Assembly: GCA_963989385.1 (NCBI GenBank)
Contig: OZ022501.1
Location: 18,810,102 to 18,874,101 of the forward strand
Origin: Ctena decussata
Taxonomy: Eukaryota; Mollusca; Bivalvia; Lucinida; Lucinidae
DNA: 64,000 bases
Direction: 5' to 3'
Below the pieces are notes generated by a model. The model worked only from the letters and a program-made list of their open reading frames with translations. It was not told the origin of the DNA and did not search any database. A program made the translations under genes and the position numbers. Shown one piece after another: positions 45,772 through 57,344 of this stretch (the stretch's first letter is position 1; each line of letters opens with the position of its first letter).

Positions 45772-46710
45772 TTGTCCTCAGGAAATCTGTTTTACCTAAT
45801 TTCATGATAATAACAGTAGTCGGGCCAAATGACGTTGGTACATATAACAATAGGAAGATTAGTTCAAATTTACATGGTTAGGTTGGTATAATGTGAAAGC
45901 CTACGTAAATCCTTCTTAATTACTTTTTAGCGCATTTGTTTGTAAACATAAGTATGTGGCTAGTTAATATTTTGTGCTGTTGGACTAAAAATTTTGGAAA
46001 TAACTTATGGTTGTAAAACAAAGCAACATGTTGACATGGTAGATTTCAGACAGATATCCAGGTGTTGAAAGAATATGCCTGCTGAAAAGGGATATCATTA
46101 AAAGAAACGGTTGCTCTTTCATTTTGATTCATCTTCATATGTTGCTGATTTCAGCCCCGAATCTAGGGGATAGGCCTTGGGGCTTTAGCCCCGCCACCTG
46201 GGCCTGGTTAGAGTAAAATATATGTTGTACATCTTATTACAATCACTTGGGCGAGGCAATTCTAATGAGATATCACAACATATTATTTCAAAGCAAAATA
46301 GACATTATCAAAATTCCTCATCAGATTGATCCCTAATTATGTCATATATTTTCAAGCATGCACACACCCCCCCTGCCCCCAACCACACACATACACATAC
46401 ACTCATACATCTTGGCACCTCCCAGCCCCACCAGTTATCCAGAGCCCCACCAGTGGGTGGTGGCTGGATTTTGAGGTGGCAACTCTTACAACAGATTTAA
46501 GGTATCAGATTTATTCTGTGATGCTATTACAAGCTAGTGTTTATGGGCCTGTCCATTATATGTATCAGTTTGTAGACACTCAGTTTGATAACTTCTATAG
46601 TTGACTGTGGATTTGCTTCAAACATGGTATGTGCATTAGTCTTCAAAATAGTTCAATAGTTGTTATAAATTGGCACAAAGTCAACAATTTCTGACAGAGA
46701 AATGACACTT
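45772..46710. other. Unannotated stretch
   Basis: A short CA/CT-rich simple-sequence stretch lies at ~46360-46410. No gene is supported. Confidence 0.35.
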
Positions 46711-46801
46711 CCCAGCAGGCACACAACATTGAATCAACGTTGAATCAATGTGACGTATCAATGTTGATTCAATGTTGATTCAACGTTATGTGCCCAGTGG
46801 G
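46711..46801. mobile_element. Palindromic MITE, CCCAGCAGGCACA family
   Basis: Ends cccagcaggcacacaac and gtgcccagtggg; the interior is repeated ttgaatcaacgttga-type palindromes. TT flanks both sides. Confidence 0.8.
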
Positions 46802-46999
46802 TTGTCAATGTCTGTACAGTGGCCTTTAGTTTAAAGTTCCTTTACTAATTGCAATATTTTAGTTTAACTTCACAGAAATGATCAGGGTAGCTGAAGCTTT
46901 CAATTATAATTAGAACAGAATTATCCCTGGGGTTGTTTGTGGGGCTGTCTGTTCTGCTGACTCAAAGCAATATACTTGTTCACATTCATGAAAGCATAA

Positions 47000-47231
47000 T
47001 CCGTACACGACAAATTTAAAAGCAACAAAGTGACATGTGCACCCAGTGAAGACCCAGGTCTGCCTGTACATCTGCCCAGTCTGATCAAAGTCTTTGCTGT
47101 GGGCATGGAGGTAGCATAGACCCTTAGCTAACCTTTCAGGGCACAGAAAAGACTGATCAGACTAGGTGGATGCCCAGGCTGAGCTGAGTCTTCCCTTGGG
47201 GCACATGCCACTTTGTTGTGTTAGTGCTCAT
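47000..47231. mobile_element. MITE family ATGAGCCGCGACA, copy 4
   Basis: gcccagtctgatcaaagtct and gactgatcagactaggtgga carry the family palindrome; ends are diverged. Confidence 0.7.
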
Positions 47232-47487
47232 GTTTGAAAGGGATACCCCTGAAACCTGCAACAGCTGAACAGATGATCAAAGTAACATTAGCTTCCTGTT
47301 GTGACAAAAAATTGCCCCATCCAAGTCATCTACCCCTGCCCCAGGGCTACATGAATGTATAAAGTCAAGAAAAATCTATTACTTGAGTGTAACCTGGCAA
47401 TGGAGTCTCTTCAGGCTTGGCATATGTATTTGTTGAAACAATATTGTATTGGTGATTGATAACTGGCAATTTTTTATAATTTCTGAG
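47232..47487. other. Unannotated stretch
   Basis: No gene or recognised repeat. Confidence 0.35.
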
Positions 47488-47716
47488 TTTTACCCATTCC
47501 ATTCGGGATACCCCTTTTAGGGGTATCTGGGCAAACATTTTGGATCCAGATCAGGCCCCACAAAAGTGGGGCCTGATCTGAGATCCAAACTGTTTGCTGC
47601 CTAGACATCATTTCTACAAGAATAAGTTAGACTGATATTGTCAAAATATTCTTGATTTTTGATGCAGACGACAATTTCAGCGGACGACAAAAATACCCAG
47701 AATGCAATGGGTTAAA
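47488..47716. mobile_element. MITE with AACCCATTGCATTC ends, inverted copy 3
   Basis: It opens acccattccattcgggatac and closes cagaatgcaatgggttaa; the centre folds on ggccccacaaaagtggggcc with gatctgagatccaaactgtt arms. Confidence 0.85.
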
Positions 47717-47993
47717 TATGGCAGTTGTAAATGGCATCAATGCTAGTGAAACATCACTGATATTTGAAGAAACAGAGACACTTTCTGTCATAGACTTTTG
47801 TCCCCTGGAGTTATCTGTCTTTAGTCTGAGACTATATAGTCATAAAATAGTCTACATAAAGTCAAAGTTGAAAAGAAAGGGACTTTTTTTAATCACACTT
47901 AAGATCAAAACAATGGAAGTTTTCTGTCATAAGTAAGAAGATAAAAATAAGAAATAGGTTTGCTGTAATGGGGCGTATTTATGTGCTGTACTG

Positions 47994-48168
47994 TTAACCC
48001 TTTAAGCGCCAGAGACCAAAACAGCCGAATTCGCAACAGCCTAGATCTTGATGAGGCCGTTCATGATGATCGTTGAATTCTCAATTTGATGTAGCTTGGA
48101 CAAAACATTTTTTAAAAATTTGAAGACGTAAATTTTGTCGTCTGCTTTTTGGCGCTTGAAATATTAGA
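47994..48168. mobile_element. MITE of the TTAACCCTTTAAGCGCCAG type, degraded hairpin
   Basis: It starts with TTAA then ccctttaagcgccagagacc, and carries gacgtaaattttgtcgtctg and tttttggcgcttgaaata at the right. Matches 40654-40864 with a mutated centre. Confidence 0.7.
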
Positions 48169-48752
48169 GTGCCATTTCTTTCTAAACTGTAATTGTGAAA
48201 AAAATTTTAGTGTCATTTACGCGGATTTATATGATGAGCTCGTTAAGCATGTAGTAAAAAAAGATACTTAACTGTCACCTGTAACATTTCAAATTGTTTA
48301 AAGCTGACATAAATTTTAGAAATAGGCTTCTTTGGTGTAAATTTTTGTTCCCCTGCCTTGACCGTGACAGACTGCCTGTCAGCCTGGTGCCGTGTTAATT
48401 TCCTTAATCGTTCCGGATAATGGAATGCTATAAGTAAGATGAGGATAATTTGGCGTAATTTTTATGCCGTGGGCAGCTCTGAGAAAAGATAATCAAGCAG
48501 TGTCATGTCATGATTTGGCGAGGGTATCCTAGAAAGAAGGATTAGCGTGGTATGATTATAATCAATTACGGGATGATCTTGGCTCATATATAAATGGAAT
48601 GATTCTGGTAAATGTTACAGACATTTATTTGGATTTCCGTGTAGATACAATCTTTTGGACAAGATTCTTCAGGAAGCTTGGATGCTATTTCTGTGTCTTG
48701 TATGTTCCAGAAATGCTGTTTGGAGCTCTAAATAATAACAGATATCAGTGGT
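48169..48752. other. Unannotated stretch
   Basis: No gene or recognised repeat. Confidence 0.35.
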
Positions 48753-48873
48753 AATTTTTTTCTTCATTCTCCATGGAGTATATTTTGTGGCCCCTCATTA
48801 GAACTGCCTCACTGAGGCAGTTCTAATGAGGGGCCACAATATATGTTGTCATGGCAGAATGAAAAAAAAAATC
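48753..48873. mobile_element. Palindromic MITE, GGCCCCTCATTAGAAC core
   Basis: Perfect inner arms ggcccctcattagaactgcc face their inverse around tcactga. Outer arms (ttcattctccatggagtata) are imperfect. Single copy in the window. Confidence 0.75.
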
Positions 48874-49187
48874 CAAAATAAAGAAATAAAAAGAAAATTA
48901 TCTGAAAGTTAAATTGAAAACTTGGGCTAAGCTTGAGCTCTTCTTGTGTTTGATCTTGGTCATGTAGCATCACTTGGAACTGTTGTAAGAATGAAGGATA
49001 TACATAGATATATGTGTTATATCTGATAAAGAAATTGTTCTGTTGGTAATAATGGTAAAAAATGCGTCTTTGTCATTTTGTAAACCATTTGAAGGTGCTC
49101 TTGCATGTCCAAGAGACAAAAAAAATGTTGGTTTTGCCCAGCAGGTGCACAATGCTGAAACAATATTGTATCAGTATTCTAGGAGCC

Positions 49188-49233
49188 CTGATAGCTCAGT
49201 AGGTTAAGCGCTGGCCTGCTGATCTAGTGATCT
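49188..49233 (+). mobile_element. SINE head, cut by an insertion
   Basis: The A box and following text (agccctgatagctcagtagg, ttaagcgctggcctgctgat) match the 19351 SINE. The sequence stops in ctagtgatct, where a Helentron-like head begins, and the B-box half is not found beyond that element. Confidence 0.7.
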
Positions 49234-49234
49234 A

Positions 49235-50490
49235 TGTACCCCCATTAAGTGGGGTGCACATATTGTTTTTGGTGTGGATCCTGTTGGCATCAGCATAGCT
49301 TCTTGTCTGCACACTATCTCCTGAAAGGATGGATAGATTTTGACCAAACATTCACATATACATCATTGGGACGGGGAAAGAACTGATTAGACTTTGATGA
49401 CATTGACCCTATTTTCAAGGTCACAGGAGGTCAAAGAATGGTGAAAAATGCCTTGTCTGCACCATATCTCCTGAATGGATGGTTTAACCAAATTCATACA
49501 GATGTATTACTGAGAGATGCAAAAGAACAAATTAGATTTTGGTTACCTTGACTTCATTTTCAAGGTCACAGTAGTTCAAAGGATGTTGAAAAATGCCTTG
49601 TGTGCACCATATCTCCTGATAGGATGGATGAATTTGGACCAAACTTGCACAGATATATCATTGGGAAATGCAAAAGAACTGTTTTGTTTTTGGTGACCTT
49701 GACCCTATTTTCAAGGTCACAGGAGTAGAAAGAATGTTGAAAAATGCCTTGTCTGCACTATATCTTCTGAATGGATATATAGATTTGGACCAAACATTCA
49801 CAGATATATATCTGGGAGATTGGAAAGACTTGTTTAGACTTTGGTGACTTTGATCCTATTTTCAAGGTCACAGAAGGTCAAAGAGAAATGAAAAAATGCC
49901 TTGTTTGCACCATATATCCCAAATGGATGGATTTGAACCAAACTTGCACAGATATATCATTGGGAGATGCAAAATAACTGATTAGTTTTTGGTGACCTTG
50001 ACCTATTTTCAAGGCCACAGGAGGTCAAAGAATGTTGAAAAATGGCTTGTCTGCACCATATCTCCTAAATGGATGGATTTTAACCAAACTTGCACAGATG
50101 TATCATTTGGAAATGCGAAAGAATTGATTAGATTTTGGTGATCTTGACCTCATTTTCAAGGTCACAGAAGGTCAAAAATTGTTGAAAAATTGGCTTGTCT
50201 GAACCATAGCTCCTGAAGGGATTGATGGATTATGTCCCAATATGACAAGTGTACAATCGGAAGATGGAAAAGAACGGATTACATTTTGGTGACCTTGACC
50301 TATTTTCAAGGTCACAGGAGGTCGTAACTTGGCAACAGTTAGGGAAAATGATATTGCTTGGAAAGCACAGGTGGGATGGGGACAGGAGGTTTAACTTGGT
50401 AACAATTAGGGAAAATGATATTGCTGGGAAAGCACAGGTGGGGTTGGGGGCTGGGGGTGCATTTGTTTTTGTCCAAAAACATTTCTAGTT
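49235..50490 (+). mobile_element. Helentron/HINE-like element, TGTACCCCC head, ~148-bp core
   Basis: The head TGTACCCCCATTAAGTGGGG TGCACATATTG is followed by seven core units: the word ttttcaagg occurs at 49412, 49557, 49708, 49859, 50006, 50153 and 50303 (spacings 145-151 bp). The 3' side repeats GGGGGTGCATTTG, then hairpin GTTTTTGTCCAAAAAC (50465-50480) and ATTTCTAGTT. No GTCC tract is visible, unlike other members. Confidence 0.7.
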
Positions 50491-51426
50491 CAATAGAGTG
50501 ATTTGGGGTATTTCCTTTTCCAAATGATGGATATTTCTACAAACTTATGAACATAAATGAAATCTTATGATGCTGCCCTTTCTGCTACAAATTAGCCTAT
50601 GTCCTTGTGGCTTGTAACAAATGCATGCTCAAGCTGTATCCTGCACAGTTTATCTGTTAAATGTTTACCTGTTAAAATTTTAGGTTAGTTACAGCAATTA
50701 GTCAAGGTGCCACCTGAAAAATTAGTTGAAACTTCTTTATTTGTGGAACTGCAAGCTGGGGCTGAATTTTCTAGTTAATGTGGCTGCTTGGTTAGGGCTC
50801 TTAACTTTGGATTATGGTCACTTAGACGTATGCTTCATGATCCCTTGATTTACCCTTTACTATTATAGAGAAGTCCTCCCCTTTGAACCTAGTATGTCCA
50901 TGTATCGAGGTGCCATCTAAACTCAAGGCACTAGGTGGGGCATCCATGCTCTGTGGACACATGATTATTCTCTTTAAATCTATAAGTAATTGAGATTCTT
51001 GTATTCGTGATGCAACAGATGTATACCCTAAATAGTAAAACTATGATTATGACACACAATTTTGAGGTTTTGAATTATCTGGTAATATACAAGTTATTAA
51101 AGCAAATAATTTAACGACTCGGAAATGCTGGATTATTGAATTTCATCATGCAGGTAGCACTATATATAATTAACTGCATTGTGAGTGGCGTCATGTCACA
51201 CAGAAACAGTCCTAAGTATCTGTGAGTAGCAAAGACGCAAACCAGTCTGTTAATCTGTTCAGGCTGGTTAGTGCTGCCTTCAGATTGTGCATGTAGGTTC
51301 TGCACGATCCTTATAGGATGTGTGAGAAAAGCGAAGGCTATTGCCAGGCTGTGTGAATGTGCAGCTGGTCTGAGACTTTGTTGTTTGCATATTGCAGTAA
51401 GCACCTTTTTGCATGTTGCTGCCCAT
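50491..51426. other. Unannotated stretch with one dispersed repeat fragment
   Basis: 50870-50965 repeats the order of phrases seen at 24715-24835 (ctttgaacctagt, aaggcactagg, ctgtggacacat). Nothing else is recognised. Confidence 0.4.
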
Positions 51427-51625
51427 ATGAATCGTGACAGGACAAAACCAACACAGTGGCATGTGCGCCCAGCAAAGACCCATATCAGCCTGGGCATCTG
51501 CCCAGTCTGATCAGAGTCTTTGTGGTCCTCATGGAACTTAGCTTAGATCCTTAGCTGTCAAGGCTGCTCTGAGTCTTTACTGGGTGCACATGCCACTTTG
51601 TTTGTTTTGTCTTATTATGGCTCAT
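51427..51625. mobile_element. MITE family ATGAGCCGCGACA, copy 5
   Basis: gacaggacaaaaccaacaca, cccagtctgatcagagtctt and the closing cttattatggctcat match the family. Part of the right inner arm is deleted. Confidence 0.7.
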
Positions 51626-51810
51626 ATATTGACAGCATGTGCCTTGACCAAACTGAGCATTTAATAATGCATGAAAATGCATGCACAGTCTGCCCAAACA
51701 ACATTTCACCATTTAAATTCTAAAATGCTTAGTGCACATGTGTGCAGGCTGATCTTAGTATGTGATATTCACAGGCACCTGAAAACCTACCTCCCATTAT
51801 CTGAGCAACT

Positions 51811-52110
51811 AAGCCGTGGTAACTCAGTAGGTTAAGCGCTGGCCTGTTGTTCTAGCCCAGCAGGCACATGACGTCATAATGATGTTGTACTGACGTCGAT
51901 GCGATGTCATCACGTCACATCGACGTCAGTACAACGTCATTTTGACATCATGTGCCCGCTGGGAGCTGTCTCGTGGATTTTAGACCCATTGGAGGCAAAA
52001 ATCTTTCCAACTGTAAAAGGTGTTCCATTGCACACAGCATTTCATTATCGTCTTCTCATAATTGTCCTTGTATGACGGAAATACTGTCAAAAAGGATGTA
52101 AAATCAAAAG
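51811..52110 (+). mobile_element. tRNA-derived SINE split by a palindromic MITE
   Basis: Head agccgtggtaactcagtagg and ttaagcgctggcctgttgtt lies left of the insertion; the body with aaaaatctttccaactgtaa and gcatttcattatcgtc resumes right of it at ~51990. Compared with 19351-19570, the B-box region is replaced by the insertion junction. Confidence 0.75.
51856..51963. mobile_element. Palindromic MITE, CCCAGCAGGCACA family, inside a SINE
   Basis: Ends cccagcaggcacatgacgtc and its inverse ..gtgcccgctggg; inner arms tgttgtactgacgtcgatgc and inverse are nearly perfect. Flanks are ctag and agct, so any target duplication is short and not clear. Confidence 0.85.
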
Positions 52111-52500
52111 GACCTTACTTGAAATTTAGTTACAAAAAAAGATAAAGAAAACACAGAATAACAACTTAGGAATGCAGGAAACTTGGACAATAATAGGATA
52201 GTGAGATGAACAGTGTAACTTCAAAAATGAAAGTTCATGGTACAAAGTTTTAAAAAAATGAAGAAAGAATTCAGGAAATAGAGAAAAAAAATATGATTAA
52301 TGAGTAGAAGATATCTAGAAAATTATTTGAAGCAGTATGTTGGAAATTAAGCTCTTAGGAATTCTTGAAATTCACAGGAATTGTTCATTATGTTCAAATG
52401 AATTTGTGGGTATTGGTTCTTCCCCAGTGGGAACAGACATTGAAACTTATTGATGGGACACTTGATCAAAGTATACTTAAAGCTAAAAGTAACTTTATAG
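52111..52500. other. Unannotated AT-rich stretch
   Basis: No gene or recognised repeat. Confidence 0.35.
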
Positions 52501-52628
52501 CATATATCTATATTAGCCCAGCTCTGGGCCAGAAAATACCTAGAAACTAGTTTCAGTTTTCAAGTTTCAAAATTAGAAACTTTGTTTCTGAAATAATCTG
52601 GGTCTAGAGCTGGACTAATATCTATATG
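52501..52628. mobile_element. Palindromic MITE, CATATATCTATATTAG ends
   Basis: Ends catatatctatattagccca and its inverse ggactaatatctatatga; inner arms include gaaactagtttcag and gaaactttgtttctg. Single copy in the window. Confidence 0.7.
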
Positions 52629-52836
52629 AATAAATTGTTAGCAATTTTTCTTTTGAAATCATGGGAATTTCATAAGTTATTCTTGTCACATGCTCTCTAA
52701 AGAGGTCCAATCAAATCTCAGATGTCATCAGGATGAGGCTAAAATTTTCTGTAGTTTTTATTCAAAGGGAGACAATTTCAGTGTATATAAACCAGCTTTA
52801 AGTTACTGTCAACTGTTAACCAGATGAGAAAGAGTA

Positions 52837-53876
52837 GGGTAACTCGCCCTTAAGTCGAACTTGCCCTTAAGTCGAACAACTTAAACCGATAACATTAACA
52901 TTTCAACTTGGTGGATCATTACCTGTTCAGATACCACATGTTACCTTAATCTATGAACAATATGCATAAAAGACTCCCAAATATAAAGCTCAAATTATTA
53001 TAAGACTAGCAGTCGTCGCAACTCATCCCTCTCGAGCTGTTTCTAAATTTCATGATTTTGATTTTTATAAATTTTGTAAAATACTTAATATTATGTAGCA
53101 AAAAGGGTCTTAGTTTACGAAATTTAACATTTTTGTTAAACTAATCCTTGGCTTCTCAATGATCGAAAAGATAACTATTTATTGGTCAAAATAAGTAAAA
53201 TTAACAAAAAATTTCACGATTAACACAAACCTATGCTTCGTCATTGAGTCGAACACCGATTCGCCCTAAAGTCGAACACGGGCATACAGTTTCAGAGACG
53301 GTTTACTAACTGGATCACTAGCAAATAGATACAGTCACAGACTAATTGCACAAACACATCTTCCTCTTTTCTTTTATGCACGCAGTAAGGGTGTACGCTT
53401 ATCATAAACGAAATAGCACACATGATAACCGAGCCCCTTAAACGAATGTTTTTCTACATGCACCAGGAGTTACAGGGTGGATTTATCTGCATTTATGTAC
53501 ATTGCTGTGTGTCTCATTATCTCCTGAAGAGTGCTTTAAAATGACATCAAATAAAAATGATTTAAAAATATGTAATCTAAAAAATGCGGATTTTCTGGAT
53601 ATCACAGACCCTACATGAGGTTGTCCTATAATGGCTGGATCAGTGTATCTGCTCGAGTCATGGGCAAGTCTGTTCGACTTAAGGGCTAATTTGGGTAGGT
53701 GGATAAAACCCCTTATTATTCCCTTATTTCACGAAGTATGGCTTAACGGTTGCAGCTTTTTGGTGCATGGAAAGCTGCGCTAGCTGTTGCATGACCCAAA
53801 CACGATGTGGATCAATAGCCAGGATCTGTAAGCGCAAGACAATGCAAAAGGTGTTCGACTCAAGGGCGAACTACCC
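52837..53876. mobile_element. 1.04-kb DNA element with TA duplication and AAGTCGAAC motifs
   Basis: TA at 52835-52836 and 53877-53878 flank inverted ends GGGTAACTCGCCCTTAAGTC and ..AAGGGCGAACTACCC. The word GTCGAAC (or GTTCGAC on the other strand) recurs at ~52853, 52871, 53244, 53270, 53671 and 53853, so the terminal motif is repeated inside. TA duplication points to the Tc1/mariner/pogo group. No transposase frame is seen. Confidence 0.8.
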
Positions 53877-54041
53877 TAAATGTTTTGAAGGCAATTTTAT
53901 TGACATTCAACAGTCATTAGAGTTTTGTGTCCAAAACCCTGGTCTTCTGAAGAATTTCTGAGAAAACCCAAATTGCTCATTTTTTCTGCTAGCACAGATA
54001 ACTCTGTAGTGGAATCACTTGCATGAATCATGTTTTCTGAA

Positions 54042-54281
54042 ATGAGCCACTAAAGGAGGAAACCAACAATATGATTGTGTGCCCAGGGCAGACTCAGATC
54101 AGCCTGGGCATCTGCCCAGTCTGACTAGACTCTTCACTAAGCATTTAAAGGGTAGCTAAGGGTCTAAGCTACCTCCATGCGGACAGTGAAGACTCTGATC
54201 AGACTGGGCGGATGCCCAGGCTGATCTGAGTCTGCGCTGGTCCCACAACCACTTGGTTGGTTTTGTCGTGTTGCGGCTCAA
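54042..54281. mobile_element. MITE family ATGAGCCGCGACA, copy 6
   Basis: cagactcagatcagcctggg and gatgcccaggctgatctgag form long inverted arms; the right end gtcgtgttgcggctca is intact. Confidence 0.8.
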
Positions 54282-55590
54282 ATATGTTTGGACAAGTCTT
54301 TGAAGCTTAGCTTGAATATTTTATTTTAATCAAACTGGTACAGGAATAAAAATATTCAATGATAAAAACTGTAAAGTCACTTTTGATTTTAAGTATACAT
54401 CAGCATGTGATATTTCTCAATCTTACAGTTTCATTGGTTGATTGTTCAGAATGTTGTAAATCTTGTACATTTCAAAGTTTCTAAAAGGCCACAGATCAGA
54501 ACTTTCTGTTCAGTTGGGGTAGCTGAATGACCACTGTCTTGGGAAGAGTTTGTTCATTCAGCTTACCATGCATGCATTCCATGAATTGTTAACAGTTTAT
54601 GTTCATACTTATTAGGCGGGCTGTAAGCCCGTCTATAGCTACGGTTGTCAAAACGGTTTTGCGGAGGTCTTAACATATCTCTGTTTTTGTAAGCCTACAC
54701 TGTGCGCTCTACATTTTGAAACAGAGAAAATAGATCTGACATTTCTGTATAGTTTTGCAAATCCAGCCCATTGAACACGGCAGAATGATTCGTCAAAATC
54801 AATGTTTATTTATTCAAATTGAAAAAAAAAATGCTTCAGTTTTCGACTTTTAAAATATCCCAGCGATCAACGCGTATAAATATATTACGTAAATTATTCG
54901 CCGATAGTGGATACAAGTTGGCTTCTTTAAAAAAACAATCCAAAGCAAAGATCTGCTGTGCTATGCAAAGCATAGTTGAAGCCGACTGATTGTACTGACG
55001 TGTCATTAAGGATGAGATTACTAGGTTGTGGCCACTAGGAAGTGCTGTTATGACTTTCATCTTGTCTGACTAATCTAACTGAACAAAAAAGACAGCAGTC
55101 ATCATTTTATATCTTACAAATGACTGCAATTAAAAGTGATCTTTTGCAGACGGATGCAATTGATATTTAGTCTTTTGCAGTGACTGCAGTCAGCATTTAA
55201 CCAGTTTAGACAGACTACGGTCGCTCTTTTATCGTTAGGAGTCAGTGAAGAGTCTTTCGTGGTCCACCAGGAGTATTCCGTTACGCTATATGCAGCAAAA
55301 AAGCTTGCCTAATGGCATTTCCTGGTTAATTTGAAACAAGTGTAGAAAACCGCGAACATGCAGTCGAGACAACTTAAATTTATGCACTAAATGCCAACAA
55401 AGCACTTCATAAGTATTGCTGTCCTGCAGTTAACCTAGAAAGCGGCTATTCCCAAACCAAGGCACAGTGGCCCAGCCTAAATGAGCCATTGGCAAACACA
55501 CACAAGAGTCAGGCTCCAATATAACTCAGTCTGCCAAATGTCGACATTTTGTGGATAATTAATTATCCTGTATTTCTTCCTGATGCTCAC
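54282..55590. other. Mostly unannotated; one head-like hairpin
   Basis: At 54612-54640 ttattaggcgggctgtaagc ccgtctatagct forms a hairpin resembling a Helentron-like head (second arm ending in TATAG), but no simple repeat or tail is seen. A 74-codon minus-strand frame (54836-55060) is not supported by splice signals. Confidence 0.35.
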
Positions 55591-55769
55591 CTTGCGGTAT
55601 GTTGAGTCCCATGAATAAAAAGAAATGGGTGAATGCACATGCCTGCTCCCTTGCTACTATTAAGAATAACAAACTTCTTTTCAATAGTACAGATATCGTC
55701 AATGTCGTCAAAATCAATTGCTGGTGAAATTTGCAATGGAGCACCGTCTACAGTCGAGAAGAAGTTTGC
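55591..55769 (-). CDS. Candidate internal exon of an unidentified gene
   Basis: On the minus strand 179 bases are open in one frame. An in-frame stop lies just upstream (tga at ~55783), the acceptor AG is at 55770-55771, and a strong donor GTGAGC begins at 55590. The acceptor is preceded by only a weak pyrimidine tract. The peptide of 59 residues plus two bases contains an acidic run DFDDIDDICTIEKKF followed by a hydrophobic segment ending HPFLFIHG. No family is recognised. Support is the length of the frame, balanced residue use and the donor; it has no repeat relative in the window. It could be chance. Confidence 0.3.
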
Positions 55770-57340
55770 CTCAAATATGATTCAAACCTTGACCGTGTTG
55801 CGGTTGAGAAGATAAGGCAACGTTTATTGAACAAGTAACAGGGATGAAGGAAAATGCCAGCACCATTTCTTCCACCCATTCAATTCAAAACTGAAATCAA
55901 TCACAATAGCACCTCATACTGTATAAAAACAACATGTTTTAGAACCTTTTATCTTTGCTTAACAATTGTGATTTCTGGTATTCAATAAAATAATCTAAAA
56001 ATTTGACAAAGCCCTACTGTTTCCTAGGATTTTATCTAAATTTCATCCCAAAAAGCTAGCTAATGGAATGGTGTGCCTCTGTCATCATCCATTATATGTC
56101 TGTGCGTTCACTTTTTCAAAATGTCTCCTCTAAGCTATTTGAATAAAATGCCCGCCTTTCAGTACTTTCAGTACTTTGATTTCCCTTTTGCTTTTGAGGG
56201 TGGGATATGGGATCTGATATTGTTGCCTATCTTTTTCTCTCTTAAAAAAATTTCACTGTTCATTCACCAGTTTGTGTAATCAGCATCACTCATTATTTCA
56301 GATTGAGTGATTTGACACCTTGCATGCATATTACAGACATGATTGTATTGACAATATGCGTGAACCAAACATTTATTCTGGGCAAAGTGACAGGCATTCT
56401 AACTTAGAAGTTTTCAGTTTTTAGTTGATAACATAGAGTTACAAGTTTGTACATAGTTTGTATCTTAAGGTGCATGAACCAATTATGGAGATCTGGAATT
56501 CATTTTTGGCAAATTATGGGTTTTCTAAGGTTGAAATTTTTGTTGTTATAGCAAGCTAGTAAGTAGACAGATTTGGCTATTTTTATATGAAAATAAGTTT
56601 TTCTTGCTGTTTTTTTTGAAACAAATAATGCCAGAAAACTGAAGCATATGGTGAAATACTATTATTTTGAAAATGTTGCCAGAAAATGCATTAAAAAATT
56701 ATCATCATTTTGTTTTTTGATAATTCACGTTTAATAGGTAATTAAATGATAGCTTATCACACCCTATTCTCCAGAGATCTTGCTGAAGTATCAATAATAT
56801 TGGATGAAATGCCTCAGAAAAGTGTGAGCCGACAACATAAGCTTGGTATGCAAACAACAAAAGCTCAGCTCAGCTTGACATTCCTGCAGTCTATTCAGAG
56901 CCTTCACTGTTCGTGTACACATTGTATGGATATTGAAGTGTCTATGTTTTGTGCATTTCTTTTTGAATATTATCTTGGTACCCTTAATAATAAACACCCT
57001 TCCTCTCTGTGAGACTCTGGATGACTGAAAAATTTGCTCAGCGGTCGTTAAATTTAAGTATTGGGTAAACTTTACAACAAAGGTCCTAAACAGCTATGGA
57101 GGCTGGTTTGGTTCTTTGTTGGTTGAGCATAGGTAATGCCCAGCATGGTGATATTTTTTCTTGCCAGAGCTCATAAACTCTTGCAAACTGATTTTCCATT
57201 ATCACCCTTAGGACTCTAAATGTTTTGGCAAAAATTACTGTAGACCCAAATCATACTGCTTCTTATAGGAGCAGTCTGAAGGAAAAGTCTGATTATATGA
57301 TCTGCACTGTATGGCAGTCTTCCAACATTTTTTTATATAT
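55770..57340. other. Unannotated AT-rich stretch
   Basis: Open frames at 56073-56279 and 56746-57012 have no supporting signals. Nothing else is recognised. Confidence 0.35.
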
Positions 57341-57344
57341 CTCC

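Noticed and set aside
47652..47936. 94-codon plus-strand frame
   Set aside because: Its start lies inside a MITE (47488-47716), and there are no splice signals around the remainder.
51111..51510. Overlapping frames on both strands (up to 128 codons)
   Set aside because: They overlap each other and run into a palindromic MITE (51427-51625), which explains part of the open length.
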